In this document: positions 22,787-29,302 of the stretch, piece after piece
Numbering within the stretch: the stretch's first letter is position 1
Layout: every line of letters begins with the position of its first letter
NCBI GenBank assembly: GCA_948497845.1
Contig: CAOOMX010000002.1
Location: 14,487 to 43,788, forward strand
DNA length: 29,302 nucleotides
Source: an uncultured Bacilli bacterium
GTDB lineage: Bacteria > Bacillota_I > Bacilli_A > RF39 > UBA660
Direction: 5' to 3'
Program-made: the position numbers and the translations under genes
Notes under the pieces: generated by a model
The model's input: only the letters and a program-made list of their open reading frames with translations
Database searches by the model: none
What the model was told of the DNA's origin: nothing

Positions 22787-23783
22787 AATAGCAATAAACG
22801 GATTTGGAAGAATAGGAAGGTTAGCATTTAGGCAAATAGTAACACAAGCAGATTTTGATATTGTTGCCATTAATGATTTAACAAGTGCAGAAGATTTAGC
22901 TTATTTAGTAAAATATGACACAGTACATGGATCATTTCATGAAGATCAAATAACATTTGAAGGAAATGAGATTATAGTAGCAGGAAAGAAAAGAATAAAA
23001 GTATATAGTGAGACAGACCCTAGTAATTTACCATGGGCTTCTTTAGGAGTAGATTTAGTATTAGAATGTACAGGTAAATTTACATCATTTGAAGATGCTG
23101 AAAAACACATTAAAGCTGGAGCAAAAAAGGTATTAATTTCAGCACCTGGAAAAGGCATTATGAAAACGATTGTTTACAATGTAAATGATAGTGATTTAGA
23201 TAGTAATGATACAGTTGTATCAGCAGCAAGTTGTACAACAAACTGCCTAGCTCCAGTATTAAAAGTATTAAATGATGAAATAGGCATAAAAAAAGGTTTC
23301 ATGACAACTGTTCATGCGTATACAAATGACCAAGCAACATTAGATATTGCTCATAAAAAAGGAATTAAAGCACGTCGTGGAAGAGCATGTGCAGCAAATA
23401 TAGTTCCTGCATCAACTGGAGCAGCTAAAGCGATAGGATTAGTTATTCCTGATTTAAAAGGAAAGTTAGATGGAATGGCTTTTAGAGTACCAGTTACAGA
23501 TGGCTCAGTTGTAGATGTAACGCTTGAGATGAAAAGAAATGTAAGTGTTGAAGAAGTAAATAAGATACTAAGTGATCATCAAAATGAAACGCTTAAATTT
23601 ACTTTAGATCCGATAGTATCAAGTGATGTAGTAGGTAAAAAATATGGAGCAGTAGTAGATGGATTATCAACAAGCTTAGTAGAAAGTGAAGGAACACAAC
23701 TATTAAAAGTAGTAGCTTGGTATGATAATGAATTTGGTTATACGGCACAAATGTTAAGAACTGCTAAAAAAATGTTTGAATAA
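22779..23783 (+). CDS. gap: Glyceraldehyde-3-phosphate dehydrogenase, type I
   Basis: A 334-residue enzyme of normal length. It has NGFGRIGRLAFR at the N-terminus for cofactor binding, the catalytic Cys152 in SAASCTTNCLAP and His179 in TTVHAYTNDQ, and the closing WYDNEFGYTAQM. Asp33 in INDLT favours NAD over NADP, consistent with the glycolytic form. It oxidises glyceraldehyde 3-phosphate to 1,3-bisphosphoglycerate, which the phosphoglycerate kinase at the right edge then uses. The ATG lies within the end of the kinase gene, with AGGAGGGA upstream. A strong terminator follows, so it ends this transcription unit and is not cotranscribed with pgk. Confidence 0.97.
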   Translation: MIKIAINGFGRIGRLAFRQIVTQADFDIVAINDLTSAEDLAYLVKYDTVHGSFHEDQITFEGNEIIVAGKKRIKVYSETDPSNLPWASLGVDLVLECTGKFTSFEDAEKHIKAGAKKVLISAPGKGIMKTIVYNVNDSDLDSNDTVVSAASCTTNCLAPVLKVLNDEIGIKKGFMTTVHAYTNDQATLDIAHKKGIKARRGRACAANIVPASTGAAKAIGLVIPDLKGKLDGMAFRVPVTDGSVVDVTLEMKRNVSVEEVNKILSDHQNETLKFTLDPIVSSDVVGKKYGAVVDGLSTSLVESEGTQLLKVVAWYDNEFGYTAQMLRTAKKMFE

Positions 23784-23787
23784 AATT

Positions 23788-23816
23788 GATAGCACAAAAG
23801 AGTGTTATCTTTTTTT
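23788..23816 (+). terminator. Intrinsic terminator of gap
   Basis: GATAGCAC, six-base loop, GTGTTATC, followed by seven T. Confidence 0.85.
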
Positions 23817-23824
23817 GTATAAAC

Positions 23825-23853
23825 TTGTTTTGCCATCTAAACTATGCTAAAAT
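23825..23853 (+). promoter_or_regulatory. Promoter of the 23877 gene
   Basis: TTGTTT, 17-base spacer, TAAAAT with extended TG (TGCTAAAAT), just after the gap terminator; AAGGAGA precedes the ATG. Confidence 0.65.
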
Positions 23854-23876
23854 AAGCCACAAGAAGGAGATCTGGC

Positions 23877-25469
23877 ATGATTAGAATTGTATATGATTAT
23901 TTACTAAAACAGAAGAAATATAGCATGTTAAAGTTTTTAACAAAAACGCAATTACAACAAATAGCAAATAATCCATCTATTGATACAAAAGAAAAAGCTA
24001 AAATATTTTTAATGAACAATTATTTGCCATCTAGTTTTAGGTTAGATGAACAACAAGTGGCAGAAGCGCTTGATGCCTTAATCGAGTTAACAGTTAAGAA
24101 AAATGAAAAGTATATATCTAGATTCTTTCATTTATTTATAAAAGGAAAAAACAAGTATAGGAAAGAGTTATTTAAAGCGTTAGTCCTATTAATAGTGTTT
24201 ACGCAAAAAGAAGAAAATTGTACGAATGCTAAAGAAAAAAAGAAAAAAGCGACATATCAAAAGTTAGCCCATAAAAACTATGAAAAAATAATAACTGCCT
24301 TATATGCTGGTTCCTTTACAAGTGCATTAAAGGCTAGTCAATGCATAGTAGAAATGTTTTTAAGATGCTTAGAAACAAGTTATAAACAAGATTTTTGGTT
24401 CTATATTGGAAGAAATTATTCAGGCATTTTACAGGTTCCAGAGGTAAGAGCTGCTATTTTAACAAAAGAAACTTTAAACTCAAATTTTTTTAGTTTTAAA
24501 AAGAAACTATTTTATAATCTTCCACCAGATAAATTATCTTTATTAGGATACTTTAAGGGGGTGGAAGAAGACGTATACAAACAATTAAAAAACAATTTTA
24601 GAGATTTAACAGATAAGCAAATTAAAATAATTGTACCTTTTTTTGGTAGCATTGAAAAAAGATCTCATTTAGTACATTATTTAGATTTAATATTAGAAGA
24701 TCCTACTAGAATAGAGAAAATCAATATTTTTTCTCAAAATGCTTTTGATGATAAGATACACTTAACATTAACATTTTTATTCAAATATCAAAGTAGGCAA
24801 TTAACAGAAGAAATATTGAATTTATCAAGAGAATCTTTAGCAAGTCTTCAAGACAAACTACGTTTATTGGCGGATATAGGAAGAGTGAAAGGTATCTATA
24901 CACTAGAGGATATAATAAATGCGACCTATGATGAATTATTTCAAAGAGAATATGAAGTAAAATCAAATGTAGAGCAAAGAGAAATGTCAACTTTATTTTC
25001 AAATAAACCTTTAGGATACTTTAAATATCCCTTAGAGGTTTTGCTTATACATTCAGATGGAACAATTGAAGAATTACCAGTAAATGATAGACATTTTATG
25101 GCGATAAAAGAAAGATTCCCAGAAATACTTCCTTTGAGTATAGACATTTTTGCATTATCCTGTGAGTTAAATACAATATATAATAGTGTTGTGTGGAATG
25201 TTGAAAATTCAGGGGTTACCATGTTTTATCCTCCCGAAATAACTTTAGAGCAACGAGAAAAAGCGATAGAGTTATTGCAAGGCCTTAGAGGGTATGATAC
25301 GGATAACGAAATACTAATAGCTGGAGGAATTACATTAAAAGAAGAAAAAAGACAAATGTATTGTTTTAATGATGGAATGACTATAAATGTAGATCAAGCA
25401 ATAATAGAAATAAATAGAATTCCTATTAGTGAAGAAAGAGGAAGGAAAAGAGCAAAAACGAAAAGTTAA
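23877..25469 (+). CDS. Uncharacterised 530-residue protein
   Basis: A long soluble protein with no signal peptide or clear membrane helix. The N-terminal 350 residues are mainly helical and rich in Lys, Phe and Leu, with a very basic segment near residue 120 (NAKEKKKKATYQKLAHKNYE). It looks like an alpha-solenoid, but no repeat period is clear to me. The last 130 residues look mixed alpha/beta (PLEVLLIHSDGTIEELPVND, NSVVWNVENSGVTMFYPPEI, ILIAGGITLKEEKRQMYCFN) and end in a basic tail (ERGRKRAKTKS). No catalytic motif is recognised. It has its own promoter and terminator and sits between gap and a dehydrogenase, with no visible functional link. It is a complete gene with codon use like its neighbours. 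Confidence 0.75.
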   Translation: MIRIVYDYLLKQKKYSMLKFLTKTQLQQIANNPSIDTKEKAKIFLMNNYLPSSFRLDEQQVAEALDALIELTVKKNEKYISRFFHLFIKGKNKYRKELFKALVLLIVFTQKEENCTNAKEKKKKATYQKLAHKNYEKIITALYAGSFTSALKASQCIVEMFLRCLETSYKQDFWFYIGRNYSGILQVPEVRAAILTKETLNSNFFSFKKKLFYNLPPDKLSLLGYFKGVEEDVYKQLKNNFRDLTDKQIKIIVPFFGSIEKRSHLVHYLDLILEDPTRIEKINIFSQNAFDDKIHLTLTFLFKYQSRQLTEEILNLSRESLASLQDKLRLLADIGRVKGIYTLEDIINATYDELFQREYEVKSNVEQREMSTLFSNKPLGYFKYPLEVLLIHSDGTIEELPVNDRHFMAIKERFPEILPLSIDIFALSCELNTIYNSVVWNVENSGVTMFYPPEITLEQREKAIELLQGLRGYDTDNEILIAGGITLKEEKRQMYCFNDGMTINVDQAIIEINRIPISEERGRKRAKTKS

Positions 25470-25481
25470 CATAAATTTTAC

Positions 25482-25519
25482 AATGGAAAGCTAAATTTAT
25501 AGGAGGCTTTCCATTTTTT
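25482..25519 (+). terminator. Intrinsic terminator after the 23877 gene
   Basis: AATGGAAAGC pairs with GCTTTCCATT around a 14-base loop, followed by a T run. Confidence 0.8.
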
Positions 25520-25522
25520 CGA

Positions 25523-25528
25523 TATAAT
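25523..25528 (+). promoter_or_regulatory. -10 element of the dehydrogenase promoter
   Basis: A perfect TATAAT 22 bases before the TTG start, placed just behind the terminator T run; no convincing -35 is seen. Confidence 0.4.
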
Positions 25529-25549
25529 AAAAAATAGGGAAGTGATTTT

Positions 25550-26569
25550 TTGAAAGCATTAAGTTTAAAAGAAGTAAAAAGCTTTGAAGTAATTGAAAAA
25601 GAAATACCTGTAGCCAATGATAACAACGTCGTTATAAAAGTAAAAAAAGTAGGTATTTGTGGAAGTGACATACATATGATTTGGGCAACTGGCTATCAAG
25701 CGGGAACAGATTTTGTCATTGGCCATGAATTTTGTGGCGAAATTTATGATACAGGCAATTCAAATTTTAAAGTAGGAGACAGGGTAGTAGCCATGGAAAT
25801 AGACTCTTGCTTAGCATGCGATTATTGCAAAAATGGCAAAGAGAACATATGTGATCATGTTTTAGATAAAGGCCCAGGAATAGGAACTGACGGCGGATAT
25901 GCAGAATACGTAAGTGTAAGAGCAGACATGGTTCGTCTTTTACCCGATGAAGTAAGTTTTATAGAAGGCGCTATGGTAGAGCCGGCTGCTATATCATATC
26001 ATGGTTTAAAATTAGCGCATGTAAATGAAAATAGCAAAGTACTAATTACAGGCGCTGGAGCAATTGGTTTGTTTGCAGCGGCATGTGCACATGCTATGGG
26101 GATAAAAGAAGTAATAATTACTGAAATAAATCAAAAGAAGTTGGAAATAGCTAAAACATCTGGATTCGTAAAAGAAGCATTGCTAGCGAATCAACCAGAT
26201 ATAGAAGAACAATTAAAAGAGTTTGCGCCGAATGGATTTGATGCGGTTATTGAGTGTTCTGGAAATAAAGTGGCAAGTACAATGGGATTAAACCATTTAA
26301 AAAAAGGTGGACACATGTCATTAATAGCTTATGGGGAACAGCCTGAAATTAATTTATTTAATTTTGTTAATAATGAATATCATTTATCAGGAAGTCTATT
26401 TTTTACAAGAAAAGAATTTGAAGAAGTTATCAAATTAATGCAAGAAAAGAAGTTAAAATTAGAACCCTTTGCTAAAGTAATTAAAATGGAAGAAGTACAA
26501 ACTACATTAGAAAACATCGAAAAAGGAATAGAAAATGAGATAAAATACATTATCAACATAAGTGAATAA
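25550..26569 (+). CDS. Zinc-dependent medium-chain alcohol/polyol dehydrogenase
   Basis: A 339-residue protein with a TTG start behind AGGGAAGTG. It shows the full medium-chain dehydrogenase plan. The catalytic zinc site is Cys37 in GICGSD with His59-Glu60 in GHEF and Glu144 in VEPAA. The structural zinc site has Cys87, Cys90, Cys93 and Cys101. The Rossmann loop is GAGAIG at 168-173. Glu192 at the end of the second strand favours NAD over NADP. It resembles sorbitol, threonine and butanediol dehydrogenases; the alcohol substrate cannot be read from the sequence. It is monocistronic, with its own terminator. A role in sugar-alcohol or amino-acid fermentation is possible but not shown by its neighbours. 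Confidence 0.88.
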   Translation: MKALSLKEVKSFEVIEKEIPVANDNNVVIKVKKVGICGSDIHMIWATGYQAGTDFVIGHEFCGEIYDTGNSNFKVGDRVVAMEIDSCLACDYCKNGKENICDHVLDKGPGIGTDGGYAEYVSVRADMVRLLPDEVSFIEGAMVEPAAISYHGLKLAHVNENSKVLITGAGAIGLFAAACAHAMGIKEVIITEINQKKLEIAKTSGFVKEALLANQPDIEEQLKEFAPNGFDAVIECSGNKVASTMGLNHLKKGGHMSLIAYGEQPEINLFNFVNNEYHLSGSLFFTRKEFEEVIKLMQEKKLKLEPFAKVIKMEEVQTTLENIEKGIENEIKYIINISE

Positions 26570-26574
26570 TACTT

Positions 26575-26602
26575 AGTAAGAACGAGGTTTCTTACTTTTT
26601 TA
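26575..26602 (+). terminator. Intrinsic terminator of the dehydrogenase gene
   Basis: AGTAAGAA pairs with TTCTTACT around a six-base loop, followed by a T run. Confidence 0.8.
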
Positions 26603-26611
26603 ATGGATTTT

Positions 26612-26620
26612 TGTTATAAT
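26612..26620 (+). promoter_or_regulatory. Extended -10 promoter of the ABC-F gene
   Basis: TGTTATAAT, 25 bases before the ATG; the possible -35 (TTACTT) would lie in the preceding terminator. Confidence 0.5.
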
Positions 26621-26645
26621 TATTAAGAGCAAAAGAAGGGATAAC

Positions 26646-28514
26646 ATGAATTTAACAATCAAAAATGCAAGCATTACAATTGGCGCCAAAACAATATTAG
26701 AATATATAAATTTTGAGATAAAAAATAGTGAACACATTGCCATTGTAGGAAGAAATGGAGCTGGCAAAACAACTCTTTTAAAAGCCATAATAGATAACAG
26801 TATGTTTCAAAGTGGTTTAGGAGAAGAAGAGTTCAACATTATTAAATATGGTAAATTCTCAATTGGTTATTTAAGTCAAATGTCATTTGATAATGAATCT
26901 AATACATTGTTAGAAGAGATTTTAAAATCTTTTAAAGAGATAATGAGTATAGAAAAAAGAATAAAAGAATATGTAGATAGAATGCAAACAGATACAAGTG
27001 ATAAATGCATTAAAGAATATACAGAATTATTAGATTATTATGAAGCTATAGGAGGATACACATACCAAAAAGAATATGAAATTATGTTAAAAAAATTTGG
27101 TTTTATAGAAAGTGATAAAGAAAAGAAAATATCTTCTTTTTCAGGAGGGCAAAAAACAAAAATAGCCTTTATAAAACTTTTATTATCCCATCCAGATTTA
27201 TTAATTTTAGATGAGCCCACCAATCATTTAGATATCGAAGCGATAGAATGGTTAGAAGAATATTTAAGAAAGTATAAGAAGGCTATTATAATTGTATCTC
27301 ATGACAGAATGTTTATTGATCATGTAGCCACAATTATATATGATATTGAGTATGGTCGTACAACTAGATATGTTGGGAATTATGCGCATTATGAAGAAGA
27401 AAAGAGAAAAAATTACGAAAAAGCTTTATATGATTATGAATATCAACAAAAAGAAATTAAAAGATTAAGAGAAATTTATGAAAGGTTTAGATTCAAGCCT
27501 AGTAAAGCGAGTTTAGCTATGTCAAGATTACATCAATTAGAAAAGATGGATATTTTAGAAAAGCCTAATAAGATAGATACCAAAGTATTTAAAACCAATT
27601 TAAGTAAAATTATACCATCATCAACAAATGTAGTAAGTTTAAAAGAATTAACAATTGGATACAAAGATCCTTTAGCCAATCTATCATTAGATATCTTAAA
27701 AGGAATGAAAATTGGTGTTATTGGAGAAAATGGTATTGGAAAATCAACGCTTTTAAAGACAATCAATGAAATAATAAAACCATTACAAGGCAAAGTATCA
27801 TATGGATATAATGTTAGTGTTGGCTATTTTGATCAAAGCTTAGGCTTCGAGATAGAAAATGGGACTATTTTAGAAGAATTTAAAGCATATGTACCTGAGT
27901 TAACAGAAGAGGAACATCGAAGAGCATTAGGAAGTTTTTTATTTAAAGGAAATGATGTAAATAAAAAATTAGATGTTTTATCAGGAGGAGAAAAAGTAAG
28001 ATTACAATTATGTAAAATACTATTTAATAAGCCTAATTTCTTAATTTTAGATGAACCAACCAATCATTTAGATATAGTAGGTAAAGAGCATTTAGAAGAA
28101 ATATTAAAAGAATACAAAGGGACGATTATTTTTGTTTCACATGACCGATACTTTATTAAAAAAATTGCAACTCAACTATTAGTATTTGAAAAAGAAGGAG
28201 TAAGTTATTTTCCTTATGGTTATGAAGAATACATAAAAAAGAGAAAAGAAGAGATAGTAGTTAAAGAAAAAGGTATAAAAAAGGAAAAAAAGAAGGAAGA
28301 TAAAGAAGATCAGAAGAAAATTAAAAAAGTAGAAAAAGAGATAACAAAGATAGAAAACGAAATAAAGGAATTAACCCAAGAATTAGGTAAAGAAGCAAAT
28401 TATACAGATTATGAAAAAGCAAATTCTATAAATAAGGAAATTGAGAATTTAGGAAAACAATTAAATGCTTTGAACGATTTATGGGAAAAGTTAGTAGATA
28501 GTATAAATTCCTAA
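26646..28514 (+). CDS. ABC-F family ATPase (ribosome-associated)
   Basis: A 622-residue protein with two ABC modules and no membrane segments. Module 1 has Walker A GRNGAGKT (35-42), signature FSGGQKTK (around 166) and Walker B LLILDEPTNHLD (Asp189). Module 2 has GENGIGKS (360-367), LSGGEKVR (around 446) and FLILDEPTNHLD (Asp469). Between them lies a basic helical P-site-tRNA-interaction-type linker (about 245-305, YDYEYQQKEIKRLREIYERF). The last 80 residues are a Lys/Glu-rich coiled coil. ABC-F proteins act on the ribosome in the E site, relieving stalled translation; some give antibiotic resistance by target protection. This copy among housekeeping genes is more likely a translation factor of the YdiF/Uup kind, though resistance cannot be excluded. 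Confidence 0.93.
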   Translation: MNLTIKNASITIGAKTILEYINFEIKNSEHIAIVGRNGAGKTTLLKAIIDNSMFQSGLGEEEFNIIKYGKFSIGYLSQMSFDNESNTLLEEILKSFKEIMSIEKRIKEYVDRMQTDTSDKCIKEYTELLDYYEAIGGYTYQKEYEIMLKKFGFIESDKEKKISSFSGGQKTKIAFIKLLLSHPDLLILDEPTNHLDIEAIEWLEEYLRKYKKAIIIVSHDRMFIDHVATIIYDIEYGRTTRYVGNYAHYEEEKRKNYEKALYDYEYQQKEIKRLREIYERFRFKPSKASLAMSRLHQLEKMDILEKPNKIDTKVFKTNLSKIIPSSTNVVSLKELTIGYKDPLANLSLDILKGMKIGVIGENGIGKSTLLKTINEIIKPLQGKVSYGYNVSVGYFDQSLGFEIENGTILEEFKAYVPELTEEEHRRALGSFLFKGNDVNKKLDVLSGGEKVRLQLCKILFNKPNFLILDEPTNHLDIVGKEHLEEILKEYKGTIIFVSHDRYFIKKIATQLLVFEKEGVSYFPYGYEEYIKKRKEEIVVKEKGIKKEKKKEDKEDQKKIKKVEKEITKIENEIKELTQELGKEANYTDYEKANSINKEIENLGKQLNALNDLWEKLVDSINS

Positions 28515-28521
28515 AAACTCG

Positions 28522-28530
28522 TGTTATAAT
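28522..28530 (+). promoter_or_regulatory. Extended -10 promoter of pgk
   Basis: TGTTATAAT, 18 bases before the pgk ATG with TAGGAGG between; no -35 seen. No terminator is seen after the ABC-F gene, so readthrough is also possible. Confidence 0.5.
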
Positions 28531-28548
28531 AAACAATAGGAGGCTACA

Positions 28549-29302
28549 ATGAAAAAAATAGATGAAATAGAATTAAATAATAAAACGGTTGTTATACGAT
28601 TAGATTATAATGTACCAGTTAAGGATGGAATAATTAGTGATAATTCTAAGATTACGAAAACAATTCCAACATTAAATTATCTTATCAACAACAATTGTAA
28701 AATAATCATATTAAGTCATTTAGGAAGAGTAAAAAGTGAAGAAGACAAGGCTAAAAACACATTAAGACCTGTAGCAAAGGAACTGGCAAATTTACTAAAT
28801 AGACCAGTAAAGTTTATTGATGCATGTTTTGGAGAAAAAGTAAAAGAAATGATTAGTGAGTGTCAAAACAAAGATGTGATTTTGCTTGAAAATACAAGAC
28901 ATATGGATTTTCCAGAAAAAAGAGAAAGTAAAAATGACGAAGAATTAGCAAAATATTGGGCATCTTTAGGAGAAGTATACATAAATGATGCCTTTGGTTC
29001 ATTACATAGAGCGCATGCATCAACTGCTGGAATTTCTAAATACCTACCACATGCTATAGGCCTATTAGTAGATAGTGAACTAAGCAACTTAACACCATTA
29101 ATTAAGGAACCAAACAGACCTTTTACTGTTTTTATGGGTGGAGCAAAAGTAGATGATAAGTTAAAAATTATTGAAGGGATACTGCCAAAATGTGATATTC
29201 TCCTTTTAGGAGGAGGTATAGCCAATTCCTTTTTAAAGGCCAAAGGAGCAGATGTAGGAACGAGTGTAGCAACGAGTGATCCAGAAATATTAGCATCTGT
29301 AA
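28549..29302 (+). CDS. pgk: Phosphoglycerate kinase, partial (runs off the right edge)
   Basis: The first 251 codons of an open frame with a strong TAGGAGG site before the ATG; the stop lies beyond the window. Family motifs are present in order: RLDYNVP (17-23, commonly RVDFNVP), LSHLGR (55-60), LRPVAKEL (72-79), ENTRH (114-118), INDAFGSLHRAHAST (145-159), GGAKVDDKLKII (197-208) and LGGGIANSFL (220-229). This covers the N-terminal, 3-phosphoglycerate-binding domain and the start of the nucleotide domain. It makes ATP from 1,3-bisphosphoglycerate, the product of the gap gene 4.8 kb upstream. Separation of gap and pgk is unlike the usual gap-pgk-tpi operon of many Firmicutes. Confidence 0.96.
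   Translation, partial: MKKIDEIELNNKTVVIRLDYNVPVKDGIISDNSKITKTIPTLNYLINNNCKIIILSHLGRVKSEEDKAKNTLRPVAKELANLLNRPVKFIDACFGEKVKEMISECQNKDVILLENTRHMDFPEKRESKNDEELAKYWASLGEVYINDAFGSLHRAHASTAGISKYLPHAIGLLVDSELSNLTPLIKEPNRPFTVFMGGAKVDDKLKIIEGILPKCDILLLGGGIANSFLKAKGADVGTSVATSDPEILASV

Noticed and set aside
1..29302. CRISPR arrays, insertion sequences, tRNA or rRNA genes
   Set aside because: No regularly spaced repeats, transposase-like frames, tRNA-like cloverleaves or rRNA sequence were seen on reading.

Overview
The window comes from an AT-rich, spore-forming, low-GC Bacillota bacterium (Bacilli- or Clostridia-like). The evidence is the sporulation and division genes yabG, veg, spoVG, yabP, yabQ and divIC in the same relative order as the Bacillus subtilis yab region, strong Shine-Dalgarno sites, extended -10 promoters and intrinsic terminators. 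The code looks standard, but none of the 29 complete genes I accept ends in TGA (22 TAA, 7 TAG). I cannot name a species. I see no tRNA, rRNA, CRISPR array or insertion sequence, and no gene-free stretch longer than 300 bases.

Left third (1-13300), accessory surface region. A large Rhs/YD-repeat protein with carbohydrate-binding-like modules, a beta-trefoil-like insert, an Rhs core and an unrecognised C-terminal module is open at the left edge. It is broken by what looks like a one-base (G) deletion near 1346. Behind it on the same strand are seven small genes (4119-7555). Four are membrane-anchored proteins sharing a C-terminal signature (NYYxY ... LIIDxxNxxIY), two are short RDD-like membrane proteins, and one is a soluble orphan. 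The membrane-anchored/RDD pair occurs twice in a row, so the locus looks like an array of duplicated candidate immunity or accessory genes behind a polymorphic-toxin-type gene. Next come a NlpC/P60-like lysin with a peptidoglycan-binding-like tail and a 1577-residue surface protein (NPCBM, transglutaminase-like domain, F5/8C, Ig-like repeats, acidic spacer, C-terminal membrane anchor).

Middle (13397-21041), condensed yab region. yabG-veg is followed by an inserted minus-strand operon of five genes: a small secreted protein, two permease-like proteins, one ABC ATPase and one more membrane protein. It could be an export/self-protection system for a secreted peptide or a sensing/resistance transporter. 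Then come spoVG, an unknown gene, yabP-yabQ and divIC. Convergent to them are a SLOG/LOG-type nucleotide-binding protein and clpP.

Right third (21140-29302), housekeeping. A TGS-domain nucleoside kinase overlaps gapdh. After it lie an unrecognised 530-residue protein, a zinc-dependent medium-chain dehydrogenase, an ABC-F ATPase and the first 251 codons of phosphoglycerate kinase, which runs off the right edge. gap and pgk catalyse consecutive steps of lower glycolysis but are separated here by three genes with their own promoters and terminators.
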